NCBI GenBank assembly: GCA_027618995.1
Contig: JAQCGO010000011.1
Location: forward strand, 1-60,556
DNA length: 60,556 bases
Direction: 5' to 3'
Source of the DNA: Pseudomonadota bacterium
GTDB taxonomy: Bacteria > Pseudomonadota > Gammaproteobacteria > Steroidobacterales > Woeseiaceae
The notes below the pieces were generated by a model that saw only the letters and a program-made list of their open reading frames with translations, made no database searches and was not told the DNA's origin. Position 1 is the stretch's first letter. Each line of letters begins with the position of its first letter. Below, piece after piece: positions 35,080-44,415 of the stretch. The position numbers and the translations under genes were made by a program.

Positions 35080-36336
35080 ATGGCAGAGTTTCTCGTCATT
35101 CGACTCGGTAACGATCCGGAGCATGCCGCCAACTGGATTGCCGTGGACGACCAAGGCACGCGACGCACGCCGCCGGTCACCGGACCTTTGGCCGAAGCCG
35201 CCAAGGACGTGGGTAGTCGCGACGTCATAGTACTGGTGCCGGCGACCGAAGTGCTCAGTGCGACGGTTGATATCCCAATCAAGGGTGGCGCACGCCTGCG
35301 GGCCGCACTGCCGTTCGCGCTCGAAGAGCAGCTCGCCAATGATGTCGAGAACCTGCATTTCGCCGTCGGTGAGCGCGGTGAAAGCGGATTGTTGCCGGTC
35401 TCGGTGGTCGCCCGTGAGCAAATGTTCGGCTGGTTGCAGGTTCTGCGCAATGCCGCAATTGTTGCTACGCGGATAATCCCAGAAAATCACGGTCTCGCCC
35501 GTATTCCCGGCACGTTCAGCATGCTGGTCGCCGAAGAACAGGTCATGTTCAACGACGGCGCAGAAAGCGAGTTCGTCATGCAGGGTGTGAGTCCCAGTGA
35601 TGCGCTTGCCATGGCTGGCGTACTGCAGGTTGAAGCGGCGAGCGACAAAAAGTCGTCGGGACACCTGCTGGTGTATTGCGAGCCAGGCGAGGAAGTGCGC
35701 TTCGGGCAGGACTGGAATACGCTGCGCCAGGAGTTGACCAGCGTCGATATCAATCTTTTACCCGACGGGGTATTGCCGCGTCTCGCAGTTACCGTTGCGG
35801 CTGGTCGCGGCGTGAACCTGTTGCAGGGGCCCTATGGCGCCAGGACGGATTACAGAGCGCTGTTCGAGCCCTGGAAGTATGCCGCGGGGTTACTGCTGGC
35901 ATTGCTGCTGCTCGGCTTCGCCGGCAAGGGCGCCGACTACTACCGACTGGCGCGCGAGCAGGCATCGCTGCAGGAGCAATTTGCGGCCGAGTACCGGCAA
36001 ATCAGGCCGGACGACACGCGCGAAATTGTTGATCCGCAGAGCCTGGTGGCCGAAGAGCGAGGCCGCCGCGGTGCCCCGGTCACAAGCGACGTATTTTTGC
36101 CGTCGATGTTCGAGCTGAGCCAGGCGCTGCAACAGAATTCCGCGGCGCAAATTGAAGCGATCAGCTATCGCGCCGGCGTGGTTGATGTTCGCCTGACAGC
36201 GCCGGACGTGGCGACGCTGGACAATATCCAGCGCCTGGTCGGCGCAGCGGGGCGGTTCGGTGCCTCGATCCAGTCGACGGATCAGCTTGGCGACAAGGTC
36301 AGCAGCCGTATTCAGATACGGGAGGATGGCGCGTGA
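35080..36336 (+). CDS. gspL: type II secretion inner-membrane platform protein GspL
   Basis: The 418-residue protein has a cytoplasmic actin-like domain (AALPFALEEQLANDVENLHFA), which in the family binds the ATPase GspE, one membrane segment (AAGLLLALLLLGFAG near residue 268) and a periplasmic ferredoxin-like domain. It lies two bases after gspK and overlaps gspM by four. Confidence 0.93.
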   Translation: MAEFLVIRLGNDPEHAANWIAVDDQGTRRTPPVTGPLAEAAKDVGSRDVIVLVPATEVLSATVDIPIKGGARLRAALPFALEEQLANDVENLHFAVGERGESGLLPVSVVAREQMFGWLQVLRNAAIVATRIIPENHGLARIPGTFSMLVAEEQVMFNDGAESEFVMQGVSPSDALAMAGVLQVEAASDKKSSGHLLVYCEPGEEVRFGQDWNTLRQELTSVDINLLPDGVLPRLAVTVAAGRGVNLLQGPYGARTDYRALFEPWKYAAGLLLALLLLGFAGKGADYYRLAREQASLQEQFAAEYRQIRPDDTREIVDPQSLVAEERGRRGAPVTSDVFLPSMFELSQALQQNSAAQIEAISYRAGVVDVRLTAPDVATLDNIQRLVGAAGRFGASIQSTDQLGDKVSSRIQIREDGA

Positions 36337-36821
36337 AGGAGTGGTTCGAAACTTTGCAACAGCGCGAGCAGATATTCGTCTCTGCGGGCGCCGTCGTCGT
36401 GTTGCTGATGCTGATCTACGCGTTTGTCTGGGTACCGCTGGACACCGGGCAGAAATCCTTGTCTGCGAGCGTCGATCTATGGGAGCAATCGCTGGCGGAA
36501 CTCAAACCGCTGAAAGGCGTACAGGTCGCAACATCTTCCTCACGCCCGGTTGCTGCCGGCAGTGCGCAACAAACGCCCGTGGTCATTGTTGATCAGACCC
36601 TGCGCGCACGCGGCCTCGATCGGGCACTCAAACGAAGCCAGCCGACGACCAGCAACGGCATACGCGTGGCATTCGAAAATGTCGCCTTCGATGAACTCGT
36701 GCTGTGGCTCGGCGACCTGAGCGGACAGCACGGGCTGCGCGTGACATCCGGCAGCATGACCACCAGTTCGCAGGCGGCACCCGGCCGGATTGATGCAACC
36801 TTCACGCTGGAGCGTGGCTAG
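36333..36821 (+). CDS. gspM: type II secretion protein GspM
   Basis: A short cytoplasmic tail, one membrane segment (IFVSAGAVVVLLMLIYAFVW) and a periplasmic domain ending in LRVTSGSMTTS fit GspM (162 residues), the partner of GspL in the inner-membrane platform. The overlaps with gspL and gspN show tight coupling. Confidence 0.9.
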   Translation: MKEWFETLQQREQIFVSAGAVVVLLMLIYAFVWVPLDTGQKSLSASVDLWEQSLAELKPLKGVQVATSSSRPVAAGSAQQTPVVIVDQTLRARGLDRALKRSQPTTSNGIRVAFENVAFDELVLWLGDLSGQHGLRVTSGSMTTSSQAAPGRIDATFTLERG

Positions 36822-37573
36822 TGGCGCGACATTCGCGCCTGATTTCTTTGGGCCTGCTGACTTTTCTCGCGGCCGTCGTATTGTTTTTCCCGGCCCGCGT
36901 CGCCTACCAGTGGTTTGTGCCACCTGACCTGCAGCTCAGTGGCATCCGCGGCTCGATCTGGCATGGCAGTGCCAGCGAAGCGTCCGCGCGCGGCATTTAC
37001 CTGCGCGAACTGCAGTGGCGGATCCAGCCGCTGAGCCTCCTGACGGCAAAGCTTGCCTATTCCGTTCAAAGCCGGTTTGCGTCGGGCTTTTTGGAGGCCG
37101 ATATTGCGACCAGCATTTCCGGCGCTGTGAACGTCAGCGACCTGAGTGCATCACTGCCGCTGACCGAGTTGCAATCGGTACTCGGCCTGCCGGGGTTGCG
37201 CGGCAATTTGTCCGTGCAATTCAGCCGATTGCGTGTCGTCGATGGCTTGCCGATCGCTGCCGATGGTAATGTCAGCATTGCACAGCTGGCAGTGCCGTTT
37301 ATTTATCGCGATGCCATGGGCGATTTCAAAGCAGAGTTTTTCACCGAGGAATCGGCGGAGGATGCGACCATCGTGGCAAGCTTTGAAGACGGCGATGCTC
37401 TGTTTGATCTGGCGGGTAGCCTGCAGCTTTCCTCGGATCGCAGCTATCGATTGCTGGGGCAGCTTGCTGTTACAGAAAATACGCCGGCAACGTTGCAACA
37501 GTATTTCAGTGCCGGGCTCGGCGCCGCCGATGCGCGCGGCCAGCACGAGTTCCGCCTCGAAGGGATTTTATAG
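36821..37573 (+). CDS. gspN: type II secretion protein GspN
   Basis: The start is GTG, sharing one base with the gspM stop. A single N-terminal membrane anchor (ISLGLLTFLAAVVLFFPARV) precedes the periplasmic domain with QLSGIRGSIWHGSA, typical of GspN (250 residues). It is a non-essential accessory of the secretion system and the last gene of the operon. Its stop codon directly abuts the stop of the convergent helicase gene. Confidence 0.88.
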   Translation: MARHSRLISLGLLTFLAAVVLFFPARVAYQWFVPPDLQLSGIRGSIWHGSASEASARGIYLRELQWRIQPLSLLTAKLAYSVQSRFASGFLEADIATSISGAVNVSDLSASLPLTELQSVLGLPGLRGNLSVQFSRLRVVDGLPIAADGNVSIAQLAVPFIYRDAMGDFKAEFFTEESAEDATIVASFEDGDALFDLAGSLQLSSDRSYRLLGQLAVTENTPATLQQYFSAGLGAADARGQHEFRLEGIL

Positions 37574-40500
37574 CGGCACTTCGACGTACTGCTGCAGCAA
37601 CGGAAAGTACAATGCACAGCGCGCGTCCGTCTGCGCGTACTCGGCGTAAAGTTGCCGGTACTTTCGCAGCTGTGGCTGGTAACGATCAATTTCAGCCTGC
37701 AGGAAAGACGCCAGATCGCCACCTTCATGAGAACTGGTCTTGTAGTCAACGATCCAGTGTGTCCCCTGCTCATCGATACGAACGCGATCGAGAACCACGG
37801 ACGTAAGCTCGCCCGCGTAAACACCGGTCAACGCCAGCTCGGCCACGCCCTCACCGGTCAGCAACCAGCGACCCTTTTCGTCTGCGAGAACGCCAAGCAA
37901 CGCAGCTTCGACACGCGTAGCCACGGTCGCGCTGGCCGCGCCCATGACGCCCATGGCACGCAGCCAGCGTTCAGTGGTCGCTCTGACCTGCTGCATATCC
38001 GCGTCGGCAAGCTCTACGCGTCGATCGGCGGCCAGCTGCAACCAGCGATGCACCAACGTGCCGGCGAGTCTTGCTTCGTTGCCAACCCAGTAAAACTCCA
38101 CGGTCGCATCGACCGCAGTATCCGCATCGCCAGCATCCTTCGATGCGAGTCCGTGAAAGTCAGGCAGCACAAATGGAAGGGCAAATCGCCGCAGGACCGG
38201 CATAAGCCACGGTGTCACCACGGCTTCGGTCCCGGTGCTCATCGTGCCTTGCACAGATTTTGAAAACTCATCAGCGACCGATGGCCAGAGCAGGCTGAGC
38301 AGACTGCCGGCTCGAGCGGGCCGCAGTTGTGTCGCATCAGCCGCCAATTCGACATGCCCCATGAGGTGCAGTCTTTTTCGCGCGCGCGTGCAGGCGACAT
38401 ACAAAAGCCGCCCGAGTTCGTGCCGGAATTTGCTGGCTTCGACTTTTTCAATGAATCGATGCAATGCATCATTTTCCAACGCTGCTCTCGGGCCCACGGG
38501 GCTGATGATTTTCTCGTCGGCTCCGTGCGCGCCCGGGATGTCGCACCAGCTCAGGATCCTGCGATCGTGCCGGGCCGGTGTACGGCCAAGGCCGAATAAC
38601 AATACATGGTCAAACTGGAGTCCTTTTGCCCGGTGCATGGTCATCACCTGCAAACGCGCATTGCTGTCACTTGAAACGTGCTCACGGTCGAGGGCGTCTT
38701 CGAGTTGCGCAACGTCGGCGAGCGTCCCGCCTCGCTCCATACCTTCGATCACATCGAGATAGCGATAGACATTGTCGATGGTGTGCGCCTCACACAGCAT
38801 GGTGGCACCACCGAGGCCAAGCCAGGTTTGCTCCACGCGATCGCGCAGTGACCGGACTCTGCCCGGCCGCATGGCAGGCTCGAGTACGTCGCGTAAGCGG
38901 CCCACGGCCGATTGCCCGAAGTCACTGAGTTTCTCGAGGGGCTCGACGTCGTGCAGTAAATCCCAAACCGTGCGGCTGCCAGCGCCCCCGAGCAACGCGT
39001 GCAGGTCGCTCCAATCGAGACCAGCCCAGGGCGAACGTAATATCGCCGACCATGCCAATCGATCGCCCCAATGCACCAGAGCGCGTGTGAGCGCCAGGAC
39101 ATCGATGATTTCCGGCAAGTCGGTGAGGCGATCGATCTCTACAGCCCGATACGGTACGTTCGCTGCGCGCAAACCGGCCAGCAGCTTGCTCAGGTGGTTG
39201 CGCCCGCGTACCAGCACCGCCATGTCGTCGTCCGGGTTCGCGGCCAGCGTTTCCTGGATCAGCTGGCAGCCGCGCTCGGCTTCGAGCGCCGGATCGCTGC
39301 CGATGACAGGATGCACAACACATTGACCCTGTCCGGCATGCTGCGGCACGGACACCGCCGCGGCGTAGGCCACGGCGCTTTGCGCGGCGTCGTCTTCAGC
39401 GGCCAGCACTGTCGGGAATACTGCGTTGAACCAGTTGACCAGGTATTCGCCGGAACGAAAATTGCGCCGCAAGGTCAGCGGCTCGAGCGCGAGATGGCCG
39501 ATACCGGCCTGCTTCGCGAGCAGAAATTGCCCGACCTCTGCGCTGCGAAAGCGATAAATGGATTGCATGGGGTCGCCGACACAGAACAGGGTGCGCCCGT
39601 CACCCTCCTCCCAGCCACCGGTCAGCGCCTCCAGCATGCGATATTGCGCGCTGGATGTGTCCTGCATTTCGTCCACCAGTAAATGCCGGAGTTGATAGTC
39701 GAGCAACAGCGCCACGTCGCCGGGATCGTCGGCCGAACCGAGAGCTGCTGCAGCACTGAGGGCAACCTCAATGTAGTCGGTGACGCCGCCCTCGGCGAAT
39801 AGTCGTTTGAGTTCGGTGACCGCAAGCGGCAACAGGCGAAACAACGCGAGCAAGACAGACCATTGCTCGTCACTGTAGGCGAGTGGAGGTAAAGCACGCA
39901 CACCGTGCAACAAATCCCGCAATGCCGTGGCATCACCAATATCCGCCAGCAAGCCAAGCATGCGCTGCTTTTGCCCGTTGTTCCCGGTAGGAAAGCCCTG
40001 GTTCTTCGTAACCGTCTTGCGCCAGGTGCCTTCCCGCGTCAGCAGCAGTTCTGCGAGAGCCTGCCAGCGCGGCATATCTTCAGGTCGAGCCTGCGGCAGT
40101 GCCTGCAAATCCGCTAACACCGTGACACCGGCTTCGTTTTGACCTGCGTAGCGAGCCGAATCAAGCAGCGTCGGCACCAGGTGCGCGGGTACGCTGTCGG
40201 CGGTGCGACCGAGACTTGCGACTACGACGCCGGCGAGATTGTTTTCAAATCGCTCACGCAGTTTTATTTCGTCACTGACCGAAGCCAGTCCACTGCCGAC
40301 AAACGGCAGCCATTGATCGCGCGTTGCGAGCATGCGGGCAACGTAACTGACGTATAAGGCCGTATTGTTATCAACGTGCAGCAACACTTCTTCCGTCGCG
40401 TCATGCAGTGCGCCCAACTCGGTCAGCTGGTCGAGTGTCAGCACCGCCGCATTGCGGTAGAGCGAAGCCATTTCAGCATCGGCCGCGATGGCGTTGTGTA

Positions 40501-40930
40501 CAGCACCGCTGCCGGCCGACATCGGCTGCATGCGCGACACGGAAGCATTCAGAGAGTCAAGCGTCTGGATGCGCATTCGACCGGGATTAGTGATCAATTC
40601 CCATTGCAGTTCAGCATCGCGTTTGAGCACCGCCGCCGCCGCGTCGGCTGTGATCTGCTCATGCGCTGCTACCGATTGCTCTCCACGCCGCGCCGATTTC
40701 AATGCATGCAGGACCCGATATCGCATTTCCGCTGACGCCTTGCGCGTGAAGGTAATCGCAAGAACCTCCTCCGGGTGATCCACACTTGCCAGCAACCGCA
40801 GGTAGCGCTGAATGAGAAGTTCGGTCTTGCCCGCACCCGCCGGTGCCTGCACGATAAACGATCGTCGTATGTCGAGCGCCGCGTTCCGCGCCTCCTGATC
40901 AGCGCGCAGCAGGTTCGGTTCATTGCTCAC
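37568..40930 (-). CDS. UvrD/Rep-family helicase with C-terminal PD-(D/E)XK nuclease (AddA-like)
   Basis: The 1120-residue protein begins with a superfamily 1 helicase core: QAPAGAGKTELLIQRYL (Walker A near residue 30), ITFTRKASAEMR, VDEMQDTSSAQYRML (DExx box variant) and VMTMHRAKGLQFDHVLLFG. Near the C-terminus WIVDYKTSSHEGG supplies the RecB-type nuclease motif. With the overlapping gene at 40920-43511 it forms an AddAB-like double-strand-break resection pair. Such pairs occur in gammaproteobacteria either beside or instead of RecBCD. Confidence 0.87.
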   Translation of the reverse strand: MSNEPNLLRADQEARNAALDIRRSFIVQAPAGAGKTELLIQRYLRLLASVDHPEEVLAITFTRKASAEMRYRVLHALKSARRGEQSVAAHEQITADAAAAVLKRDAELQWELITNPGRMRIQTLDSLNASVSRMQPMSAGSGAVHNAIAADAEMASLYRNAAVLTLDQLTELGALHDATEEVLLHVDNNTALYVSYVARMLATRDQWLPFVGSGLASVSDEIKLRERFENNLAGVVVASLGRTADSVPAHLVPTLLDSARYAGQNEAGVTVLADLQALPQARPEDMPRWQALAELLLTREGTWRKTVTKNQGFPTGNNGQKQRMLGLLADIGDATALRDLLHGVRALPPLAYSDEQWSVLLALFRLLPLAVTELKRLFAEGGVTDYIEVALSAAAALGSADDPGDVALLLDYQLRHLLVDEMQDTSSAQYRMLEALTGGWEEGDGRTLFCVGDPMQSIYRFRSAEVGQFLLAKQAGIGHLALEPLTLRRNFRSGEYLVNWFNAVFPTVLAAEDDAAQSAVAYAAAVSVPQHAGQGQCVVHPVIGSDPALEAERGCQLIQETLAANPDDDMAVLVRGRNHLSKLLAGLRAANVPYRAVEIDRLTDLPEIIDVLALTRALVHWGDRLAWSAILRSPWAGLDWSDLHALLGGAGSRTVWDLLHDVEPLEKLSDFGQSAVGRLRDVLEPAMRPGRVRSLRDRVEQTWLGLGGATMLCEAHTIDNVYRYLDVIEGMERGGTLADVAQLEDALDREHVSSDSNARLQVMTMHRAKGLQFDHVLLFGLGRTPARHDRRILSWCDIPGAHGADEKIISPVGPRAALENDALHRFIEKVEASKFRHELGRLLYVACTRARKRLHLMGHVELAADATQLRPARAGSLLSLLWPSVADEFSKSVQGTMSTGTEAVVTPWLMPVLRRFALPFVLPDFHGLASKDAGDADTAVDATVEFYWVGNEARLAGTLVHRWLQLAADRRVELADADMQQVRATTERWLRAMGVMGAASATVATRVEAALLGVLADEKGRWLLTGEGVAELALTGVYAGELTSVVLDRVRIDEQGTHWIVDYKTSSHEGGDLASFLQAEIDRYQPQLRKYRQLYAEYAQTDARCALYFPLLQQYVEVPL

Positions 40931-43511
40931 GTAGCAACTCCTGGTAGCGGCTCAATAAGCCAAGCGACCTGGCCGATTTTGCTGTTTGCCAGCGACCGAC
41001 ACGGACATCACCTGTCGCCATTTGCGCCGCCGTCCGTGCAACCGCATCCTGCCATTCAGCAAGTCGCGCGTCCCAGTCGGCTCCGGGCAGTTCTGCACGC
41101 CCGAATGCATCCAGCGCGATCGAGCGCGAATCGATATTGAGCAAACCGATGCCACCGACAGGTGCTCTCATGGCGCTCGCGTAAACCAGCAGCTGCAAAT
41201 CCCTCGGATTCTTGTCGCGATCGAGCAAAGCCCTGAGCGTTCCCGTCTTGTAATCGAGAATCAGTGATTCGGCCGCTGCGTTTACGTCGATCCGGTCGAG
41301 ACGCAAGCGCAGGTTGATGCCCCCGATACTGAGCGCGAGTTTTTGCTCGACGGCGTGAATTTGATCAAAGTCCCGACTGCAATCCAGTGCGACGACACCC
41401 CGCAAAAGCATCTGGACTCGCGTTTTTTCGAGCTGCAACAGGCGGCGCAATACCGCGTCCGCATTTCTTTCCTGTGCGCGGAAGGCTGCCTGAACGGCCT
41501 GCTCGATGCGCGTATCGAGATCGGAACCGGTCCACGCGCATATTTCATCTCGCGACGGACATTCCTCGTAGAGTCGATGCAGTGCGGTGTGGATCAGGCT
41601 GCCGCGAATATTCGGCGGCAAGCCCGCAACGACCGGCCAAAGCACTCGCACGCCGAGACGGCCGAGCACAAAAGCGCTAAACGGATCTTCGAGTTGTCGC
41701 TGCAGGATTGCTGCTCCGCCCGCGACAATTTCAGATGCAGCCACCGGAGGAACCGGATCCGGAGCCTGAACGAGCTGCGCACCCGCTCCGCGATGTGCCA
41801 GCGCCTGCCAGCCCGGATCTGTTGCGTCGGGCAATTCAACTGTGTCGAAATCCTGCAGCAATTCGCTCGCGGATTGATGTGCATCGTCTTCGGTGGCGGG
41901 AAAGCTCACGACGGGTTGCTCGGCGCTGGCGGCCAGTCGTCGCAACACTCGTCGGGCGAAATCGAGCGTATCTGCCGGGGTCGCATCCGGCATGTCGCGG
42001 CTGCGTTGCAGCTCGCGCGACACCAGTGACAACGGCCTGCTCGCCGGCGGCCAGTTGCTATCACTTACGCCCGTAATCCAGAGCTTGTCGAAGGCCAGTC
42101 CGGCCGCTTCCAGGGGGCCCATGACCTGCACGACGGCATTCTCGGATTCCGGCTGATAAACAGTATCGCCCGCGATCGTTGCGATACGCCCCAACGCTTC
42201 GCCCGCGGTCATCGTCGAGCTGACGAGCTCAAGGCGCGCGACATCATTGAGCAACTCCCGCCAGCGATTGAGCAGCTGAAATTCGCTGCTGTCGAGCGGG
42301 TCTGCGCCGGGCCAGCGAAGTTGGTTCAGTACCAAATCGAACAGAGCAACCCATGCCGCCGGCGACTGGCGCTTTGGCAATTGCTCGCGGAATACGGCCA
42401 TATGGTGAATTCGAGCCAGCATGGCATCGCTTTCCTTTATCCCGTATGCAGACGATATCTCCGCGAGCAATCCGCGTGGAGTCCAGCTCTGATCCGGTTG
42501 CTGACGCAGGCGTAACTCGATTCGAGTGAGTGCGTCGCAGGCATTCGAGTCGAGCAGGTTGCTACGCAGGAATCGGCTGACCTCAATCGTTGTCAGGTCG
42601 CTGTGCAGCCAACGCAATGCCAGCAATGCCATGGAAATGGCCGGAAAGTCGATGAGCTTGCGACCATAGGAAATATTGATAACGCTGTTGTCTCGTGCTG
42701 CGGCGTTCTGCCAACCTGGAATCAGGCCTTCCTTTAGCAAGCGCAGGCTCCGATCAGCATCCTGCTCCAGCCGGGTCACAACGATGGCAACACGCGATTC
42801 AGGATTCTGCAGTAGCTGCCGGCGTGCCCAGGCGCCCGCTGTCCGCAATTCAGCATCATGATTCGCTGCAACATGCAGGGCGAGAGTGTTCGCATTCGCG
42901 TGCTCTGGCGTAATCTCGACCGTGGTCCCGGATTGCGTGAGTGCTGCAAGCAGCGACTGCTGCCGGGGTGTCAGGCGATCAAATCCCGCAAGCGTTATTT
43001 TGTCGGCCAGTCTCGAGCGACCGGCTCGAATTTCCTGCAGAACCAGTTCGGGCAGTCCGGCGTCGTCAACCCAATGCTCCTGCTCCAGTATTGACTGGTA
43101 ACTCGCGGCCGCCTTGGCGAACAGGCGTTGGTCGCGATTTCGCGCTGCGTGCTGACATTCGGTCAGTTCGATCTGCCAATCGCGGAGGCGGTTCCATGTT
43201 TCGCGGCATTGACGCGCGAGCATGCCGATGTTCAGCAACGGATCGGCGATTTCGCGCCGCAGACAGCGCTCCCAGAGGATTCGGCTTTGTTGCGCGGTAA
43301 TTGGCGTCGGCCGATCAGCCAGGGCATCACTGTCGGCGACCTGCCGTAGCAACCAGTCCTGCCAGAACAGGATATCCGGACTGCGCCAGGCCGTCGCACC
43401 CGCGGCGATCCTGTCGCTTGAATGTTGCGCACGCAGATTCCGCGCGAGCCTGCGGCTTGCCGTAACTACCTGCGACGAATCCCGCAGTGCCGCCTCCAGC
43501 CAGTCCGACAT
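40920..43511 (-). CDS. AddB-like PD-(D/E)XK nuclease-family DNA repair protein
   Basis: The 863-residue protein lacks an intact Walker A but has helicase-like remnants and a C-terminal RecB-type nuclease signature, RLRLDRIDVNAAAESLILDY followed by KTG. It matches the 'probable DNA repair protein' partner of AddA-like helicases. The usual AddB iron-sulfur Cys quartet is not evident. It overlaps the helicase gene by eleven bases and is read first, so both come from one message starting near 43511. Confidence 0.8.
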   Translation of the reverse strand: MSDWLEAALRDSSQVVTASRRLARNLRAQHSSDRIAAGATAWRSPDILFWQDWLLRQVADSDALADRPTPITAQQSRILWERCLRREIADPLLNIGMLARQCRETWNRLRDWQIELTECQHAARNRDQRLFAKAAASYQSILEQEHWVDDAGLPELVLQEIRAGRSRLADKITLAGFDRLTPRQQSLLAALTQSGTTVEITPEHANANTLALHVAANHDAELRTAGAWARRQLLQNPESRVAIVVTRLEQDADRSLRLLKEGLIPGWQNAAARDNSVINISYGRKLIDFPAISMALLALRWLHSDLTTIEVSRFLRSNLLDSNACDALTRIELRLRQQPDQSWTPRGLLAEISSAYGIKESDAMLARIHHMAVFREQLPKRQSPAAWVALFDLVLNQLRWPGADPLDSSEFQLLNRWRELLNDVARLELVSSTMTAGEALGRIATIAGDTVYQPESENAVVQVMGPLEAAGLAFDKLWITGVSDSNWPPASRPLSLVSRELQRSRDMPDATPADTLDFARRVLRRLAASAEQPVVSFPATEDDAHQSASELLQDFDTVELPDATDPGWQALAHRGAGAQLVQAPDPVPPVAASEIVAGGAAILQRQLEDPFSAFVLGRLGVRVLWPVVAGLPPNIRGSLIHTALHRLYEECPSRDEICAWTGSDLDTRIEQAVQAAFRAQERNADAVLRRLLQLEKTRVQMLLRGVVALDCSRDFDQIHAVEQKLALSIGGINLRLRLDRIDVNAAAESLILDYKTGTLRALLDRDKNPRDLQLLVYASAMRAPVGGIGLLNIDSRSIALDAFGRAELPGADWDARLAEWQDAVARTAAQMATGDVRVGRWQTAKSARSLGLLSRYQELLREQ

Positions 43512-43797
43512 ACTCTAAGCAACTTGCTCAAGAAGTGAGTTCAACTGATCGAAAACATCGTGCAACGTGTCGCTGGATTGAATCGGGGTCAGCATCGTTT
43601 CCACAGGGGCTGATTTCGGGAGGGACGATTGTCACGGCGGTACGGTCTCATCGCAAGCACCGATGCAGCATTTTTTTGACAGGCCGGGAATTGGGCTGGA
43701 AAAACAAAACCCGGCCAATCTTGCGACTGGCCGGGCGGGTCCGCACGGAGATTGCGGATTGCGTGACTGAGTCGTGTTACCGGGAACCGGTCGCGAC
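43512..43797. other. intergenic stretch with a terminator, no gene seen
   Basis: The 286 bases between the nuclease gene and the lipoprotein gene hold a minus-strand terminator at 43700-43735 and presumably the promoter of the nuclease/helicase pair. The open frames crossing it have no recognisable protein features. Confidence 0.5.
43700..43735 (-). terminator. rho-independent terminator of the DUF6491-like gene
   Basis: On the minus strand CCCGGCCA and TGGCCGGG pair around a ten-base loop and are followed by TTTTGTTTTT. It lies about 65 bases after the stop of the lipoprotein gene. Confidence 0.8.
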
Positions 43798-44280
43798 CTA
43801 GTCCAGCTCTTCTACCTCGGCCCCCTCTACCTCTTCGGGTTGCCGTGGTTGTTCGATTTCCGGTTCCTTCTTGCCAAACCGAATCAATAAATCTTCTTCG
43901 TCTTCCAGGGTCAGCTGTCGAATCAAGCGAATGCGAATCGTTCGGTCGAAGTTTGAACTGCCGAGCGCCCCTTCCCGGACGATGAGGTCGCTGGTTCCAC
44001 CACAGACATAACCACCTGGGGAGCGAAACCCGATGTGCCAACTCGACTTGAGCCCATAGGCAGGTCTCGTCAGCTCCATATGATAATTCTTTTTGCGCGA
44101 CACCCTGACAATCAGATTGGAGTCGTTCAATACGGTGTAGTCTCGGATAGAGCTTTCCGAGATGCAATCCGAGCCCACTTTTGTATCGCTGATTTCAGCC
44201 GAATCGGGCGCCGGATCACTTGCTGCACAAGCCACTAAATAACATAAATAAAGTATCGTAATATTTTGTTTTTTAACAAT
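43798..44280 (-). CDS. DUF6491-like small lipoprotein of unknown function
   Basis: The mature part (Cys-x-x-Ser onward) shows DCISESSIRDYTVLNDSNL and a later YHMELTRP, a pattern of the DUF6491 family; its role is unknown. The acidic tail is rich in Glu and Pro. A normal start exists only at GTG 44235, which would begin inside a lipobox. Upstream in frame without a stop lies a good lipoprotein signal peptide, VKKQNITILYLCYLVAC. The only in-frame codons that could start it are ATT at 44278-44280 or ATA at 44284-44286; AAAAGGA at 44290-44296 is nine bases before the ATT. I therefore extend the gene to an ATT start. The terminator at 43700-43735 ends it. Confidence 0.62.
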   Translation of the reverse strand: MVKKQNITILYLCYLVACAASDPAPDSAEISDTKVGSDCISESSIRDYTVLNDSNLIVRVSRKKNYHMELTRPAYGLKSSWHIGFRSPGGYVCGGTSDLIVREGALGSSNFDRTIRIRLIRQLTLEDEEDLLIRFGKKEPEIEQPRQPEEVEGAEVEELD

Positions 44281-44415
44281 TTTTATATATCCTTTTCTTG
44301 GCCTCAGTCGCCCGATTTGCGACTACTACGAATGCTCGCATTATTTCAGTTTGACCGCCAGAATTTGGATTAAGTACATGCGCCTTCCGCGAACCCCGGA
44401 GGCCGATCAGCGCCC

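Noticed and set aside
38300..43500. Long plus-strand open frames opposite the helicase/nuclease genes
   Set aside because: They are shadows; the minus-strand frames carry the helicase and nuclease motifs.
43589..44167. 192-codon minus-strand open frame beside the DUF6491-like gene
   Set aside because: It is a frame shadow across the lipoprotein gene and its terminator, with no domain-like sequence.
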